Below the pieces are notes generated by a model. That model worked only from the letters and a program-made list of their open reading frames with translations, was not told the DNA's origin and did no database searches. DNA of 34,601 nt, from positions 1 to 34,601 of the forward strand of contig ONCQ01000026.1 of the NCBI GenBank assembly GCA_900316355.1, written 5' to 3'. Every line of letters starts with the position of its first letter. Position 1 is the stretch's first letter. Source of the stretch: an uncultured Prevotellaceae bacterium. GTDB taxonomy: Bacteria; Bacteroidota; Bacteroidia; Bacteroidales; Bacteroidaceae. Below, one piece after another: positions 8,852 to 18,344 of this stretch. A program made the position numbers and the translations under genes.

Positions 8852-9478
8852 TTAGAGATTTAATCCGCTGAAGCACATGAAGGCCATAGCCATCAGGCCG
8901 ACGGTGATGAACGTAATGCCGAGACCCTGCAGGGGCTTGGGCACATCGGTGTAGGCCATCTTCTCGCGAATGGCTGCCAGGCAGGTGATAGCCAACAGCC
9001 AGCCGATACCGGAACCGAGGGCGTAGGCCACAGCATCCCAGATGCCGGTGATGGCCTGGGAGTTGGTGTCGGGCATAGTGATGCGCTGCTGCATGAACAG
9101 CGAGGCACCCATGATGGCGCAGTTCACAGCAATCAGGGGAAGGAAGATACCGAGGGCGGCATACAGCGAGGGGCTGAAGCGCTCGACAATCATCTCCACC
9201 AGCTGCACGATAGCGGCAATCACGGCGATGAAGAGGATGAACGACAGGAAGCTCAGGTCAACGCCCTCCACCAAACAGTTGGGGCCAAGGACATAAACTT
9301 GCAACAGGTAGTCAACGGGCACGGTGATGAGCAGCACGAAGGTGACTGCCACGCCGAGTCCGAGGGCGGTCTTCACAGTCTTGGACACGGCCAGATAGGA
9401 GCACATACCCAGGAAGAACGCGAAAATCATATTGTCCACAAAGATGGAGCGGACGAATAGGCTTAATAGATGTTCCAT
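8852..9478 (-). CDS. nqrE: Na+-translocating NADH:quinone reductase subunit E
   Basis: Integral membrane subunit of Na+-NQR, 208 residues with about six hydrophobic segments. Conserved cysteines sit at Cys26 ([10 protein letters not shown]) and Cys120 ([10 protein letters not shown]), the residues which with those of NqrD bind the iron centre inside the membrane that carries electrons from the NqrF 2Fe-2S cluster to FMN on NqrC. It starts 2 bp after the nqrD stop, which implies translational coupling. The fold is the same as NqrD and the RnfA/RnfE pair. Rnf is excluded because the operon carries nqrA and a ferredoxin-flavin NqrF. Confidence 0.97.
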   Translation of the reverse strand: MEHLLSLFVRSIFVDNMIFAFFLGMCSYLAVSKTVKTALGLGVAVTFVLLITVPVDYLLQVYVLGPNCLVEGVDLSFLSFILFIAVIAAIVQLVEMIVERFSPSLYAALGIFLPLIAVNCAIMGASLFMQQRITMPDTNSQAITGIWDAVAYALGSGIGWLLAITCLAAIREKMAYTDVPKPLQGLGITFITVGLMAMAFMCFSGLNL

Positions 9479-9480
9479 AA

Positions 9481-10104
9481 TTACTGAAGGTCTTTATTAT
9501 ATGCTCTGTGTGCCCAGATGACGCAGCCGACGAGGATCAGGGACATCGCGGGCATGGTCATCATACCATTGTTCACATAACCGTGGTCATAGCACCACTG
9601 CGGAACAACCTGGAAGCCGAGCAGTGTGCCGGCGCCGAGGAGTTCACGGAAGAAGCCTACGATGACGAGGATAATGGCGTAGCCAATGCCGTTGCCAATA
9701 CCATCGAGGAAAGAAGGCCAGGGCTTGTTCATCATAGCAAAAGCCTCGAGGCGACCCATGAGGATACAGTTGGTGATGATCAGACCGACATAGACGGAGA
9801 GCTGCACGCTGACGTCATAGGCAAAGGCCTTCAGCACCTGGCTGACGATGGTCACCAGCGCAGCGACAACCACCAGCTGCACGATGATACGGATGCGGTT
9901 GGGGATGGAGTTGCGGATGAGAGAGATAATCAAGTTGGAGAAGGCGGTGATGATGGTCACGGAAAGACCCATCACGATGGCAGGCTCGAGCTGAGCCGTC
10001 ACAGCCAAGGCCGAGCAGATACCGAGCACCTGCACCACCACGGGGTTGTTCAAGTTCAGCGGACTGATCAGTGCCTCCTTATTTGCTTTGGATAATAATG
10101 CCAT
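9481..10104 (-). CDS. nqrD: Na+-translocating NADH:quinone reductase subunit D
   Basis: Integral membrane subunit, 207 residues, paralogous to NqrE. Cys30 (GICSAL) and Cys113 (TNCILMGR) match the iron-ligand positions of the family. The many hydrophobic helices and the NGIGY loop are typical. The gene lies between nqrC (34-bp gap) and nqrE (2-bp gap). The ATG at 10104 gives the usual family N-terminus. No anomalies seen. Confidence 0.97.
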   Translation of the reverse strand: MALLSKANKEALISPLNLNNPVVVQVLGICSALAVTAQLEPAIVMGLSVTIITAFSNLIISLIRNSIPNRIRIIVQLVVVAALVTIVSQVLKAFAYDVSVQLSVYVGLIITNCILMGRLEAFAMMNKPWPSFLDGIGNGIGYAIILVIVGFFRELLGAGTLLGFQVVPQWCYDHGYVNNGMMTMPAMSLILVGCVIWAHRAYNKDLQ

Positions 10105-10138
10105 AACTTTCTATAGTTTTAGGTTGAAAGTTTCTTGT

Positions 10139-11137
10139 TTATTGTTCCTTGTCTAAGTCTGCATTCTTGACACAAGCACAGGAACACTCTTCTTTTGCAC
10201 AGCATTGTGCATCAGAAGCGCAGTTGCAGGCTGCATCACCACAGCTGCCATCCTGACATGCACAACCACGCTTGGTAGCGCAGACACATTCGGGCTTGTC
10301 GCAGCACTTGGTCTCGCTCTGGCTGCATGCATCAGCAGGGTTCGCAGCAGCACCAAATGCATCTACATACTGCTGGATACCGCTGAGCACCATTTCGCCA
10401 ACACCCTTGGAGGTGAGGGTTGCACCGGTGACGCCGTCAATCTGAGTCTCGGCTTCACTGGCACCTTTCTTCACAACGGTGAGGGCCACCTTGCCATCAG
10501 CGCCCATCACAGGATGACCGATGAACTGGCTCTGGAACTTCTCCTCCTTGATGAGGGCACCGAGACCGGCGGTCTCGCTCTCATGGTCGAAGTAAGCACC
10601 GAGGACCTTCTGGAAGTCGGGTGTAACGGCTACATAACCCCAGAGGCCACCCCAAAGGCCGCGACCTTTCAAGGGCAGGACAAGGGCTTCGTCGCCAGCG
10701 GCGGTCTTAGCCTTATAGACAGGGAACTTCTCGCCAATCTCCTTGGTCTCGACCTCGAAGGCACCGCCTTCGGTGACCTGACCGTCGGGCGTGACGACAC
10801 ATGTCTCCTGAATCAATTCGTCGAACTTCGCTTCCACGTCGCTCTTGGCGATGCCGCGAACGTTGAGGGAAGCAAGAATCTGTTTCTTCTTATCGATAGC
10901 CACGTTGGCATCCTGAGCAGGCTTCAGCGCGCTGCTGACAAAGGCCAACAGGAAGGCTACGAGCACCACCATTACGGCTGCATAGCAGATGGTATAGACA
11001 TTGCCGTTGGTGTTAATGCCCTTTGACTTCACCTCGGAGAGATGTGAAGTGTCAGCGCCGCAGATAGGGCACTTGTCGGGCATGGATGCGGCCTCAAAGG
11101 TCTGACCGCACTGACTGCATATAAATTTCTTTGCCAT
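10139..11137 (-). CDS. nqrC: Na+-translocating NADH:quinone reductase subunit C with extra zinc-ribbon and Cys-rich tail
   Basis: NqrC carries covalent FMN and passes electrons to NqrB. The core is clear: one membrane helix (about residues 48-70), then the soluble FMN-binding domain with the flavinylation motif DGVTGAT, which makes Thr240 the likely FMN site. At 332 residues it is far longer than a usual NqrC. Residues 1-30 add a rubredoxin-like or zinc-ribbon module with ligands Cys7, Cys10, Cys23 and Cys26. Residues 270-332 add a hydrophilic tail with 15 cysteines (271, 278, 279, 284, 286, 292, 294, 299, 304, 306, 312, 313, 318, 320, 322), which looks like a metallothionein. From the known NqrC topology the N-terminal module should be cytoplasmic and the tail on the periplasmic side. 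The role of either addition is unknown. The same frame runs through all parts without a break. Confidence 0.93.
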   Translation of the reverse strand: MAKKFICSQCGQTFEAASMPDKCPICGADTSHLSEVKSKGINTNGNVYTICYAAVMVVLVAFLLAFVSSALKPAQDANVAIDKKKQILASLNVRGIAKSDVEAKFDELIQETCVVTPDGQVTEGGAFEVETKEIGEKFPVYKAKTAAGDEALVLPLKGRGLWGGLWGYVAVTPDFQKVLGAYFDHESETAGLGALIKEEKFQSQFIGHPVMGADGKVALTVVKKGASEAETQIDGVTGATLTSKGVGEMVLSGIQQYVDAFGAAANPADACSQSETKCCDKPECVCATKRGCACQDGSCGDAACNCASDAQCCAKEECSCACVKNADLDKEQ

Positions 11138-11213
11138 AATCTAATTTGACGATTTTACGATTTACGATTTTACGATTTACTTTTCATTTGTACAATTGTA
11201 AATTGTCCAATTG
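11138..11213. repeat. AT-rich repeat spacer between nqrB and nqrC
   Basis: The 76-bp gap holds direct copies of ACGATTTTACGATTTA and an ACAATTGTAAATTGT-type inverted repeat. The nqrA-nqrB gap carries closely similar words (ACAATTGTCCAATTGT, TTACGATTTAACAATTTAC). It is non-coding and no promoter box is evident. Confidence 0.65.
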
Positions 11214-12380
11214 TCAAATCTTTGCACGCTTGGCGCGACGGCTGATGTTACGGCTGACGAAGCAGTAGTCGATGAGCGGAGCAAAGAGGTTCATGAGCAG
11301 GATGGCAAGCATCATACCCTCGGGGTAACCGGGGTTGAGCACACGTACTGTGACGGCCACGAAGCCAATGAGGAAACCATAGATCCACTTACCGCCTTCC
11401 GTGCGGGCAGAGGTGACAGGATCGGTAGCCATGAAGACGGCACCGAAGCAGAAGCCACCGAGCACGAGGTGCTGCACAGCATCGAGGGGCGAGAGGCCGA
11501 GGGCGTTGTAGAGCCAACCCGTGCAGGCACCGCCTACGAACACGCTGAGCATGGTCTTCCAGCTGGCAACGCCAGTCCACAGCAGCAGACAGGCGCCAAG
11601 GGCAATGGCAATGACGCTGGTCTCGCCGATGGAACCGGGGATGAGACCGATGATCTGGTCGCTGAGAGAGGTGCTGAGGGCACTGGCGCCGGCGGCAATC
11701 TCACCCAACGGGGTTGCAGCTGAGAACGTGTCGGGCACATCGAAACCGAGGCCCCAGATAGCGTTCTGAGCCACCCAGACGGAGTCGTCGCCCGTCATGC
11801 TGGAGGGATAAGAGAAGAATAGGAACGCGCGCGTGATAAGGGCGACGTTGAAGATGTTCATACCTGTGCCACCGAAAATCTCCTTGGCGAAGATGACGGA
11901 GAAGGCCACGGCGATGGCGAGCATCCACAGCGGCGTGTTCACGGGGACAATCATCGGGATGATGATACCCGAGACGAGGAAGCCTTCCTGGATTTCCTCG
12001 TTCTTCCACTGCGCAACGGTGAACTCAATGCCGAGGCCGACCACATAGCTGACAATCAGCTTGGGCAGCACGGCCAGGAAACCAAACCAGAACATGCCCC
12101 AGAAGGTGGCATTCTCCAGTTGACCGGCAGCGAGCGCATTCTGATAACCTACGTTATACATTCCGAAGAGCAACGCAGGCACAAGCGCGATGACAACGAG
12201 CGACATGATGCGCTTGCTGTCGATGGCATCGTGGATGTGTGTTCCGCCTACGCGCGCCGTGGTGTTGGGCACGAAGGCAAACGTCTCGAAGCCATCATAA
12301 AGCGAACGGAAGGCGTGGAGCTTGCCACCCTCCTCGAAGTTCGGCTTTATTTTGTCGAAAAATTTTCTTATTGCATTCAT
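11214..12380 (-). CDS. nqrB: Na+-translocating NADH:quinone reductase subunit B
   Basis: Large membrane subunit, 388 residues, typical length. It contains the flavinylation motif DTFSAAT, so Thr223 is the expected covalent FMN attachment site. About ten hydrophobic segments follow the cytosolic N-terminus. In the studied enzyme NqrB also binds riboflavin, takes part in Na+ passage and holds the quinone site near its N-terminal part. FMN attachment on NqrB and NqrC needs an ApbE-type transferase, which is not in this window. It is second in the operon, after nqrA and a 98-bp repeat-rich gap. Confidence 0.97.
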   Translation of the reverse strand: MNAIRKFFDKIKPNFEEGGKLHAFRSLYDGFETFAFVPNTTARVGGTHIHDAIDSKRIMSLVVIALVPALLFGMYNVGYQNALAAGQLENATFWGMFWFGFLAVLPKLIVSYVVGLGIEFTVAQWKNEEIQEGFLVSGIIIPMIVPVNTPLWMLAIAVAFSVIFAKEIFGGTGMNIFNVALITRAFLFFSYPSSMTGDDSVWVAQNAIWGLGFDVPDTFSAATPLGEIAAGASALSTSLSDQIIGLIPGSIGETSVIAIALGACLLLWTGVASWKTMLSVFVGGACTGWLYNALGLSPLDAVQHLVLGGFCFGAVFMATDPVTSARTEGGKWIYGFLIGFVAVTVRVLNPGYPEGMMLAILLMNLFAPLIDYCFVSRNISRRAKRAKI

Positions 12381-12478
12381 AATGTAATCTTACGATTTAA
12401 CAATTTACAATTTTACAATTGGGCTGCGCCTTTTGGGAACAGACAATTGTCCAATTGTAAATCGTCCAATTGTCCAAT
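12381..12478. repeat. AT-rich repeat spacer between nqrA and nqrB
   Basis: 98 bp of low-complexity sequence with CAATTGTCCAATTGTAAAT and CAATTGTCCAATTTA repeats, related to the nqrB-nqrC gap. It can form AATTG/CAATT hairpins. No gene or promoter box was found. Confidence 0.6.
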
Positions 12479-13807
12479 TTATGCGTTCTCTTTTCTAAGG
12501 ATATCCAATCCCTCACGCACAATGCGTTGCAATTCAAGTTTTGAACTATCCACGAACTCGGCAATGGCGAAATCCTCGGGAGCCACCTCGTAGATGCCGA
12601 GGGCTTCCTGACGGTCGATGTCACCGGCGATGATAGCCTTCACAAGATAGCCGGCATAGATGTCCATGGGGAACACACGGTCGTATTCACCCGACATGAT
12701 CATGTGGCGCTCGCCACCCTTGATGCGGGCATCCAGCTCGTATTCGGCCTTCTTAGGACGCAGCCAGCTGAAATAGCTGCGGCTGGTGCTGAACTCCTTG
12801 AAGCGGGGAGCAATCCAACCGAGCATCTCATAGACATCGTCACCCTCGGGAATCACAGTGACCTCCGTGGCATGAGCTGCAAGCCAGCCTTCCTTGGAGG
12901 TCTTTACGCCCACCATGGGGTTGCCGTTGATGATGCGCAGGCTCTTGCTTTCGTCGATCTGTCCGGCGAGGATAGATTTGATGGGCTGTCCCACGAGCGT
13001 CTTGGCGTACTTGGGAGCCTTCACCTCGGAACCGGCGACGGCGATGGTGCGAGTGAAGTCCACCTTACCTGTCAGCACCAGACGGCCGATGAAGATGACT
13101 TCCTCAGCGCCCAGCGTCCACACGACTTCGCCCTTGTTGATGGGATCAACGTGGTTGATCTGAACGCCCACGTTGCCTGCAGGAGCAGGACCGTCGAACA
13201 CGGTGATGGTGCAGTCCTTGGCAGCGGTCAGCGCCTGCGCCTTCTGTTGCTTGCTGATGCCGAGGTTCACCTTGGCAATCTTAGCCAGCAAAGAGAGACC
13301 TGCCTGCCACTCCTTCTCCTGTCCCTGCAGGACATACTCGAAGTCAGCAGCCAGTGGCATTGAGTTGAACGCGCTCACGAAGATAGCCTTGGGCTTGTCC
13401 TCGGGATTCGCCACCACGTCGTAAGGACGCATCCGGAAGAACCCGAACAATCCGCTTTCGAGCAGAAGCTTCAGCGGCTCCTTCTCTGTGAAGGAGGCTG
13501 CCGTCTGCTTGCCGTCGGCATCTACGCGCACGCTCATCACCTTACGGCGTTCTCCGCGCTCCACGAGGGCGACAGTGCCGCTGACAGGCGAAACGAACTT
13601 CACTTCGGGATGTCTCTTGTCCACAAACAAGGCATCCCCGACCTTGACAGCATCCCCTTCCTTGACAACGACCTTGGGTTTCATGCCACAGAAATCATCG
13701 GGGACCAGCGCATACTGGCCCTCGACCTTCGTCTGCATGGTTTCCAAGTTCGCTTTGCCCTTCAGGTTTACGTCGAGGCCTTTGCGTAACTTGATTACAT
13801 TTGCCAT
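12479..13807 (-). CDS. nqrA: Na+-translocating NADH:quinone reductase subunit A
   Basis: Cytosolic subunit of Na+-NQR, 442 residues, normal length. The N-terminus (KLRKGLDVNLKG) and the early lipoyl/barrel-sandwich-like stretch (VVVKEGDAVKVGDALFVDK, then VSPVSGTV) are family signatures. NqrA contributes to the quinone-reducing end of the complex together with NqrB. It is the first gene of the operon. The ATG at 13807 is supported by the conserved N-terminus and by a -7 box about 40 bp upstream. It is divergent from the tamB-like gene. Confidence 0.97.
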   Translation of the reverse strand: MANVIKLRKGLDVNLKGKANLETMQTKVEGQYALVPDDFCGMKPKVVVKEGDAVKVGDALFVDKRHPEVKFVSPVSGTVALVERGERRKVMSVRVDADGKQTAASFTEKEPLKLLLESGLFGFFRMRPYDVVANPEDKPKAIFVSAFNSMPLAADFEYVLQGQEKEWQAGLSLLAKIAKVNLGISKQQKAQALTAAKDCTITVFDGPAPAGNVGVQINHVDPINKGEVVWTLGAEEVIFIGRLVLTGKVDFTRTIAVAGSEVKAPKYAKTLVGQPIKSILAGQIDESKSLRIINGNPMVGVKTSKEGWLAAHATEVTVIPEGDDVYEMLGWIAPRFKEFSTSRSYFSWLRPKKAEYELDARIKGGERHMIMSGEYDRVFPMDIYAGYLVKAIIAGDIDRQEALGIYEVAPEDFAIAEFVDSSKLELQRIVREGLDILRKENA

Positions 13808-13848
13808 ATAAAATAAGTATGAATAAATGGTTTTAGCTAAAAACTGCG

Positions 13849-13856
13849 CAAAATTA
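13849..13856 (-). promoter_or_regulatory. nqrA: Promoter -7 box of the nqr operon
   Basis: On the minus strand this reads TAATTTTG, an exact TAnnTTTG box. The -33 position is poor (TGCG). The transcript would start near 13842 and give a leader of about 35 nt before the nqrA ATG. Confidence 0.5.
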
Positions 13857-13896
13857 AAGAAAAAACGTCAATCATCACGCATAAACGTCCAACTAT

Positions 13897-13928
13897 TTTG
13901 CCTAAGAAGCAAAAAAACACTACTTTTG
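13897..13928 (+). promoter_or_regulatory. Full Bacteroidetes promoter at the 5' end of the tamB-like gene
   Basis: TTTG (13897-13900), 20 bp, then TACTTTTG (13921-13928): both boxes match the TTTG-N19-21-TAnnTTTG consensus. Transcription would start near 13935, which is downstream of the TTG at 13898 that opens the longest reading frame. Confidence 0.55.
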
Positions 13929-16900
13929 CTCTCACAAATCAGGAAAGAACCATCAAAAGGCTCAGCTATATCATTCGATTTGTGGTAGCACTCATCCTCG
14001 TCTGCTACCTCGGATTACTACTCTTCACGGCAATGCCAGCATGTCAGCGCTGGTTAGCCGCGAAGTCTTCTGTGATGCTGTCTCAGGAGCTGCAGACAGA
14101 GGTCAGCATCGGCAACGCACGCATTGGACTCCTGAACCGCATCGTGCTGGATGATGTGCTGCTTCATGACCAACAGGGCGACACGCTCGTGAGTGCCACG
14201 CGCCTGAGCAGCAAGCTGGACATCTGGCAACTCCTCAACGGCCGCATCCACATCGCCAACGTACAACTCTTCGGCTATGACATCCGAGTGCATCGCACGG
14301 ACTCACTCTCACCATATAACTTCCAATTCCTCGTTGATTATTTCGCCACCGAGGACACCACCACTACCCCACTCGACCTGGCCATCAACAGCATCCTCAT
14401 CCGACGGGGTAACATCACTCACGACATCGACAGCGAACCCTACAAGGACCACTTCACCCCTGCCCACATGAAGTTGGAAGACCTTAACATAAAGGCTCAA
14501 ATCAATACTCTCACCAACGACAGTATATCTCTGGCTATTAAAGAACTACGGTTCAAGGAGTCACACAGCGGTTTCATCCTTGAGGACCTTTCCGCACAGT
14601 TATCTGGCACCCCGCAGCACGCACTCTTGACACATCTCATCCTACGTCTGCCACACTCTCAAATAGAGATTCCTTCGCTATCTTTGGATGGCGAACTCAC
14701 CTCGTGGCAGGAGAACCATAGCCGCCTCCTACTGCGAGGCGATGTCACGCCTGCCGACTTCTCCGCCTTTGCTGCTGTCCTGCACTCATTCCAATCGCCT
14801 TTGCACATCGATATCCACGCCGAGAAGCAGGCCCGATGGTTGCATCTTCAGTCCCTATCCATGGATGCTGAGGGCTTGGACCTTCAGCTACGGGCCTACG
14901 GCATGTTACATCCCAGCGACAGTAGCGCGCAGGCTTTTGACCAACTGCAGGTCACGCTGCAACAACTTCAGCTGAAACCGGCCTTCACACAGCCACTCCT
15001 TCAAACGTTAAGCAGCACCCAGCCGCAACCGATTATCCCAGCTGAAACAGCTGCGATGATTGGTCGCTTAGGCGATGTCAGCATAATGGGCGAATGGGCA
15101 GGAAATGGCAGCCAGGATGTGATGACAGCACACCTTCAAGCGCAAACAACTCTTGGCAGCATCAAGGCTGACGGTCACATGACGGCCCATGACCGCTTCA
15201 AGGCCCAGGTGCAGACGACGGGCTTCAAACTAGCTTCGCTACTGACAGCCGATGCCTCATTCCCGCTCAATGACCTCACACTCGACGGGGATTTCGACGG
15301 CAGCATCCGCCAGCGTTCCGCAAAAGGCAGCGCCCAGCTGAGGAACTTCCTTGTCAAGGATACACGTCTCGACTTCCTCACTACGCAGTTCGACATCTCA
15401 CCACATGCGCTGCGCAGCCACACTGAACTCGCTGACAACGAGTACAGCCTGCAGCTGACCACAGACCTGCAAACGCCGAATGAATGGAAGCTGAACATGG
15501 CTTCCTTGGAGGACATACAAGGCCGTATAGGGTTGGACAACGTGCGCGTACTGCATGATGACGAGACCTACGAGTTGAAACAGTTGCAGATCTCCACGAC
15601 CAACGACGACCACGGACATCACCTCCTGCTCAGCGGCGATTTCATCGACGCCCATGCCGATGGTCAGTTCAGCTATGCCAACCTGGCTCCGGCCGTGCAA
15701 CAGCTCCTGCACCAATCGCTCCCCTCGCTTATCGCTGCACCTGTATTGGGCAATGTAGCCTCCGAAGAGAAACTGAATTTCTCCGTCAACCTCTGGAACA
15801 CCACACAGTTGCTTCAGCTTGCCGGCATCGACATGTCACTCCCCCAGCCAGGGTATATCGAGGGGGAACTGAACGTGGCATCCAATGCCTTCTCCATGAT
15901 GGCTGACTTCCCGCACATCATCTACGGCAACGAAGAGATGCGCGCCGTGAGTATGCTGGCACGTCAGGAGCGCGACAGCCTCACCTCCTTCGTCACACTA
16001 CAACGTATGATGGAAAGCGGTCCCATGGATCTCTCCGTGCTGGCCGAGGGCGGCCACGACAGGCTTCGCTCCACCCTCGCCTGGGACGACCACAACGAAC
16101 CCTCGCAGCGAGGTGAGCTCTCAGCTATCGCCTCATTCTTCAAGGATGAGAAAGAACAGCTGGGCGCCGACATTCACTTCCAGCCCACCAGCATCATCGT
16201 CTCTGACACTATCTGGGACGTGCATGAGTCACGGGTGCGCTACCACGACAACATCGTGGATGTGAGTGGTTTCCAGGTGTCACAGGCTGGGCGTCACCTG
16301 CGCGTGGACGGTCGTGTGTCCCGCAATGCTGCCGACACCCTCTATGCCGACCTGCGCGGCATCAACCTACAGTATATCTTCGGTATCATCGACTTTCATG
16401 ATGTGGAGTTCGAGGGCGAAGCCACCGGTGGCGTGAAGATTCATGACATCTATGAGAACATCGCCGTGGATGCTAACCTGCGCGTCGATGACCTCAAGCT
16501 CAACGGCGGTCTGTTGGGCGAGGCACACGTCATGGGCGGCTTCGGCCGCAAGGACGATCGAGCCATCGACCTCGACATCTATGTGCGTGAACCCGTCCGC
16601 AATGAGATAAGCCACATCTTCGGCATCGTGAAACCGGGGCATGAGCCGGGACGCGGCATGGACCTGAACATTCAGGCGCGCTACCTGAACATTTACTTCC
16701 TGAATTTCTTCACCGAGGGTATCTTTGACAACCTGCAAGGTCGAGCCTCCGGCTACGCATACCTCCACGGTCCCTTCAAGCAGCTCGACCTTGAAGGAGG
16801 TCTGGCGTTGGACACCCTCGACGTGGGCATCCCTGTCCTTGGCACACGCTACCACACCCTTGGCGGCGACAGCATCCGCCTCTACCCCGGAGGCATCAGC

Positions 16901-18331
16901 ATCACCGACGCCCATCTCTATGATCGCCACCACGGCAACGACAACCGTCGCCACGAAGCCGTCCTTGACGGTGTCCTGAGTTTCGAACATTTCAAGAACC
17001 TGCGCTACGCCTTCGACATCGAGGCGCACGATTTCCTGGGCTACGACTTCCGCGACTTTGGCGATCAGACATTCTACGGCACCGTCTTCGCCGATGGCAA
17101 CGTAAACCTGTCCGGACGACCTGGCGAACTGAACGTTGAGATCCAGTGCACGCCCACTCAAGGCACCGTGTTCACCTACAATGTATCCTCACCAGAGACG
17201 CTGACAGAAAATGAGTTCATCACCTATAAGGAGAAAAACCACCTGGCCCCCCTTTCGCCCCCCGAGGGTGGCACTGATGCTCAATCCAATACTGATGATG
17301 GTAATGTAGCCCCCTCGGGGGCAGAAGAGGGGGCCACTTCTGACGAGCCCACCGATATGCGCATTAACTTCGACCTCAACATCACCCCTGCGGCTCAGAT
17401 GCGCCTGCTGATGGATGCCAAGTCCGAAGACTATATCGACTTATACGGCGATGCCCACATGCGCGCAGACTTCTATAATAAAGGCCACTTCCAGATGTAT
17501 GGCACCTACCGCGTAGATCATGGCACCTACCGCCTCTCGCTGCAAGATGTCATCCGCAAGGAATTCCGCTTCCAACAGGGCAGCACCATCGTTTTTGGCG
17601 GCGACCCCATGAAAGGCAGTCTCAACCTGCAGGCCATCTACACCGTGCCCAGCGTATCGCTTAACGACCTGGCTGTGGGCAACAATTTCTCCAGCAGCAA
17701 TGTCCGTGTGAACTGTCTGATGAACATTGGCGGCAGTCCCTCGCAGCCACAGGTGACCTTCGACTTCGACATCCCCAATGTCAACGAGGACGAGAAGCAG
17801 ATGGTGCGCTCGCTCATCTCCACCGAGGAGGAACGTAATATGCAGGTCATCTATCTGCTCGGTATCGGCCGTTTCTACACGCAGGATCTCTCGGCAGGTC
17901 AGAGTCAGACCAATGCCGCCATGCAGAGTCTCCTCTCCTCCACGATCTCCGGTCAACTGAACAACCTCCTCGGCTCAGTCATCGGCAACAACAACTGGAA
18001 CTTCGGCACCAGCCTCTCCACAGGCACGCAAGGATGGAACGAGGTCGATGTCGAGGGTATGCTCAGCGGCCGCCTCCTCAACAACCGGCTCCTCATCAAC
18101 GGCACCTTCGGCTATCGCGACACGCCCATCGCCAACACTAACTTCATCGGCGACTTCGACGTGCAATGGCTCCTCACCCCCAACGGCGGCATCAGCCTCA
18201 AAGCTTACAGCGAAACCAACGACCGTTACTTCACCAAGACAGCCCTTACCACTCAAGGTATCGGCATCCAGGTGAAGAAGGATTTCAATACACTGCGCGA
18301 GCTCTTCCGCTTCCGCAGGCGTAAGCAATAA
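13898..18331 (+). CDS. TamB-like translocation/assembly module protein
   Basis: A very large protein (up to 1477 residues) with one N-terminal membrane helix (about residues 25-47), a long beta-rich body of repeated short strands, and a C-terminal TamB (DUF490) domain over roughly the last 350 residues. TamB/AsmA-like proteins span the periplasm as a hydrophobic groove and serve outer-membrane lipid transport or protein insertion. The start is uncertain: no ATG precedes the membrane helix. The longest frame begins at TTG 13898, but a consensus promoter (13897-13928) predicts transcription from about 13935, so translation may begin at a non-ATG codon near 13950, shortly after AGGAAAG. Odd feature: an in-frame insert (about residues 1116-1146) is encoded by an inverted pair of GC-rich elements. 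It ends 13 bp from the convergent clpC stop. Confidence 0.85.
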   Translation: MPKKQKNTTFALTNQERTIKRLSYIIRFVVALILVCYLGLLLFTAMPACQRWLAAKSSVMLSQELQTEVSIGNARIGLLNRIVLDDVLLHDQQGDTLVSATRLSSKLDIWQLLNGRIHIANVQLFGYDIRVHRTDSLSPYNFQFLVDYFATEDTTTTPLDLAINSILIRRGNITHDIDSEPYKDHFTPAHMKLEDLNIKAQINTLTNDSISLAIKELRFKESHSGFILEDLSAQLSGTPQHALLTHLILRLPHSQIEIPSLSLDGELTSWQENHSRLLLRGDVTPADFSAFAAVLHSFQSPLHIDIHAEKQARWLHLQSLSMDAEGLDLQLRAYGMLHPSDSSAQAFDQLQVTLQQLQLKPAFTQPLLQTLSSTQPQPIIPAETAAMIGRLGDVSIMGEWAGNGSQDVMTAHLQAQTTLGSIKADGHMTAHDRFKAQVQTTGFKLASLLTADASFPLNDLTLDGDFDGSIRQRSAKGSAQLRNFLVKDTRLDFLTTQFDISPHALRSHTELADNEYSLQLTTDLQTPNEWKLNMASLEDIQGRIGLDNVRVLHDDETYELKQLQISTTNDDHGHHLLLSGDFIDAHADGQFSYANLAPAVQQLLHQSLPSLIAAPVLGNVASEEKLNFSVNLWNTTQLLQLAGIDMSLPQPGYIEGELNVASNAFSMMADFPHIIYGNEEMRAVSMLARQERDSLTSFVTLQRMMESGPMDLSVLAEGGHDRLRSTLAWDDHNEPSQRGELSAIASFFKDEKEQLGADIHFQPTSIIVSDTIWDVHESRVRYHDNIVDVSGFQVSQAGRHLRVDGRVSRNAADTLYADLRGINLQYIFGIIDFHDVEFEGEATGGVKIHDIYENIAVDANLRVDDLKLNGGLLGEAHVMGGFGRKDDRAIDLDIYVREPVRNEISHIFGIVKPGHEPGRGMDLNIQARYLNIYFLNFFTEGIFDNLQGRASGYAYLHGPFKQLDLEGGLALDTLDVGIPVLGTRYHTLGGDSIRLYPGGISITDAHLYDRHHGNDNRRHEAVLDGVLSFEHFKNLRYAFDIEAHDFLGYDFRDFGDQTFYGTVFADGNVNLSGRPGELNVEIQCTPTQGTVFTYNVSSPETLTENEFITYKEKNHLAPLSPPEGGTDAQSNTDDGNVAPSGAEEGATSDEPTDMRINFDLNITPAAQMRLLMDAKSEDYIDLYGDAHMRADFYNKGHFQMYGTYRVDHGTYRLSLQDVIRKEFRFQQGSTIVFGGDPMKGSLNLQAIYTVPSVSLNDLAVGNNFSSSNVRVNCLMNIGGSPSQPQVTFDFDIPNVNEDEKQMVRSLISTEEERNMQVIYLLGIGRFYTQDLSAGQSQTNAAMQSLLSSTISGQLNNLLGSVIGNNNWNFGTSLSTGTQGWNEVDVEGMLSGRLLNNRLLINGTFGYRDTPIANTNFIGDFDVQWLLTPNGGISLKAYSETNDRYFTKTALTTQGIGIQVKKDFNTLRELFRFRRRKQ
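17245..17335. repeat. Inverted GC-rich element pair inserted in frame in the tamB-like gene
   Basis: 17245-17272 and 17309-17335 are imperfect inverted copies (GGCCCCC, a variable 6-7 nt, CCCCCGAGGG-GGC). The 36 bp between them encode a polar Asn/Asp/Thr-rich linker. The arrangement matches the element pair between nqrE and nqrF, but here it is translated. Confidence 0.75.
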
Positions 18332-18344
18332 AGAATCTTAGGAA

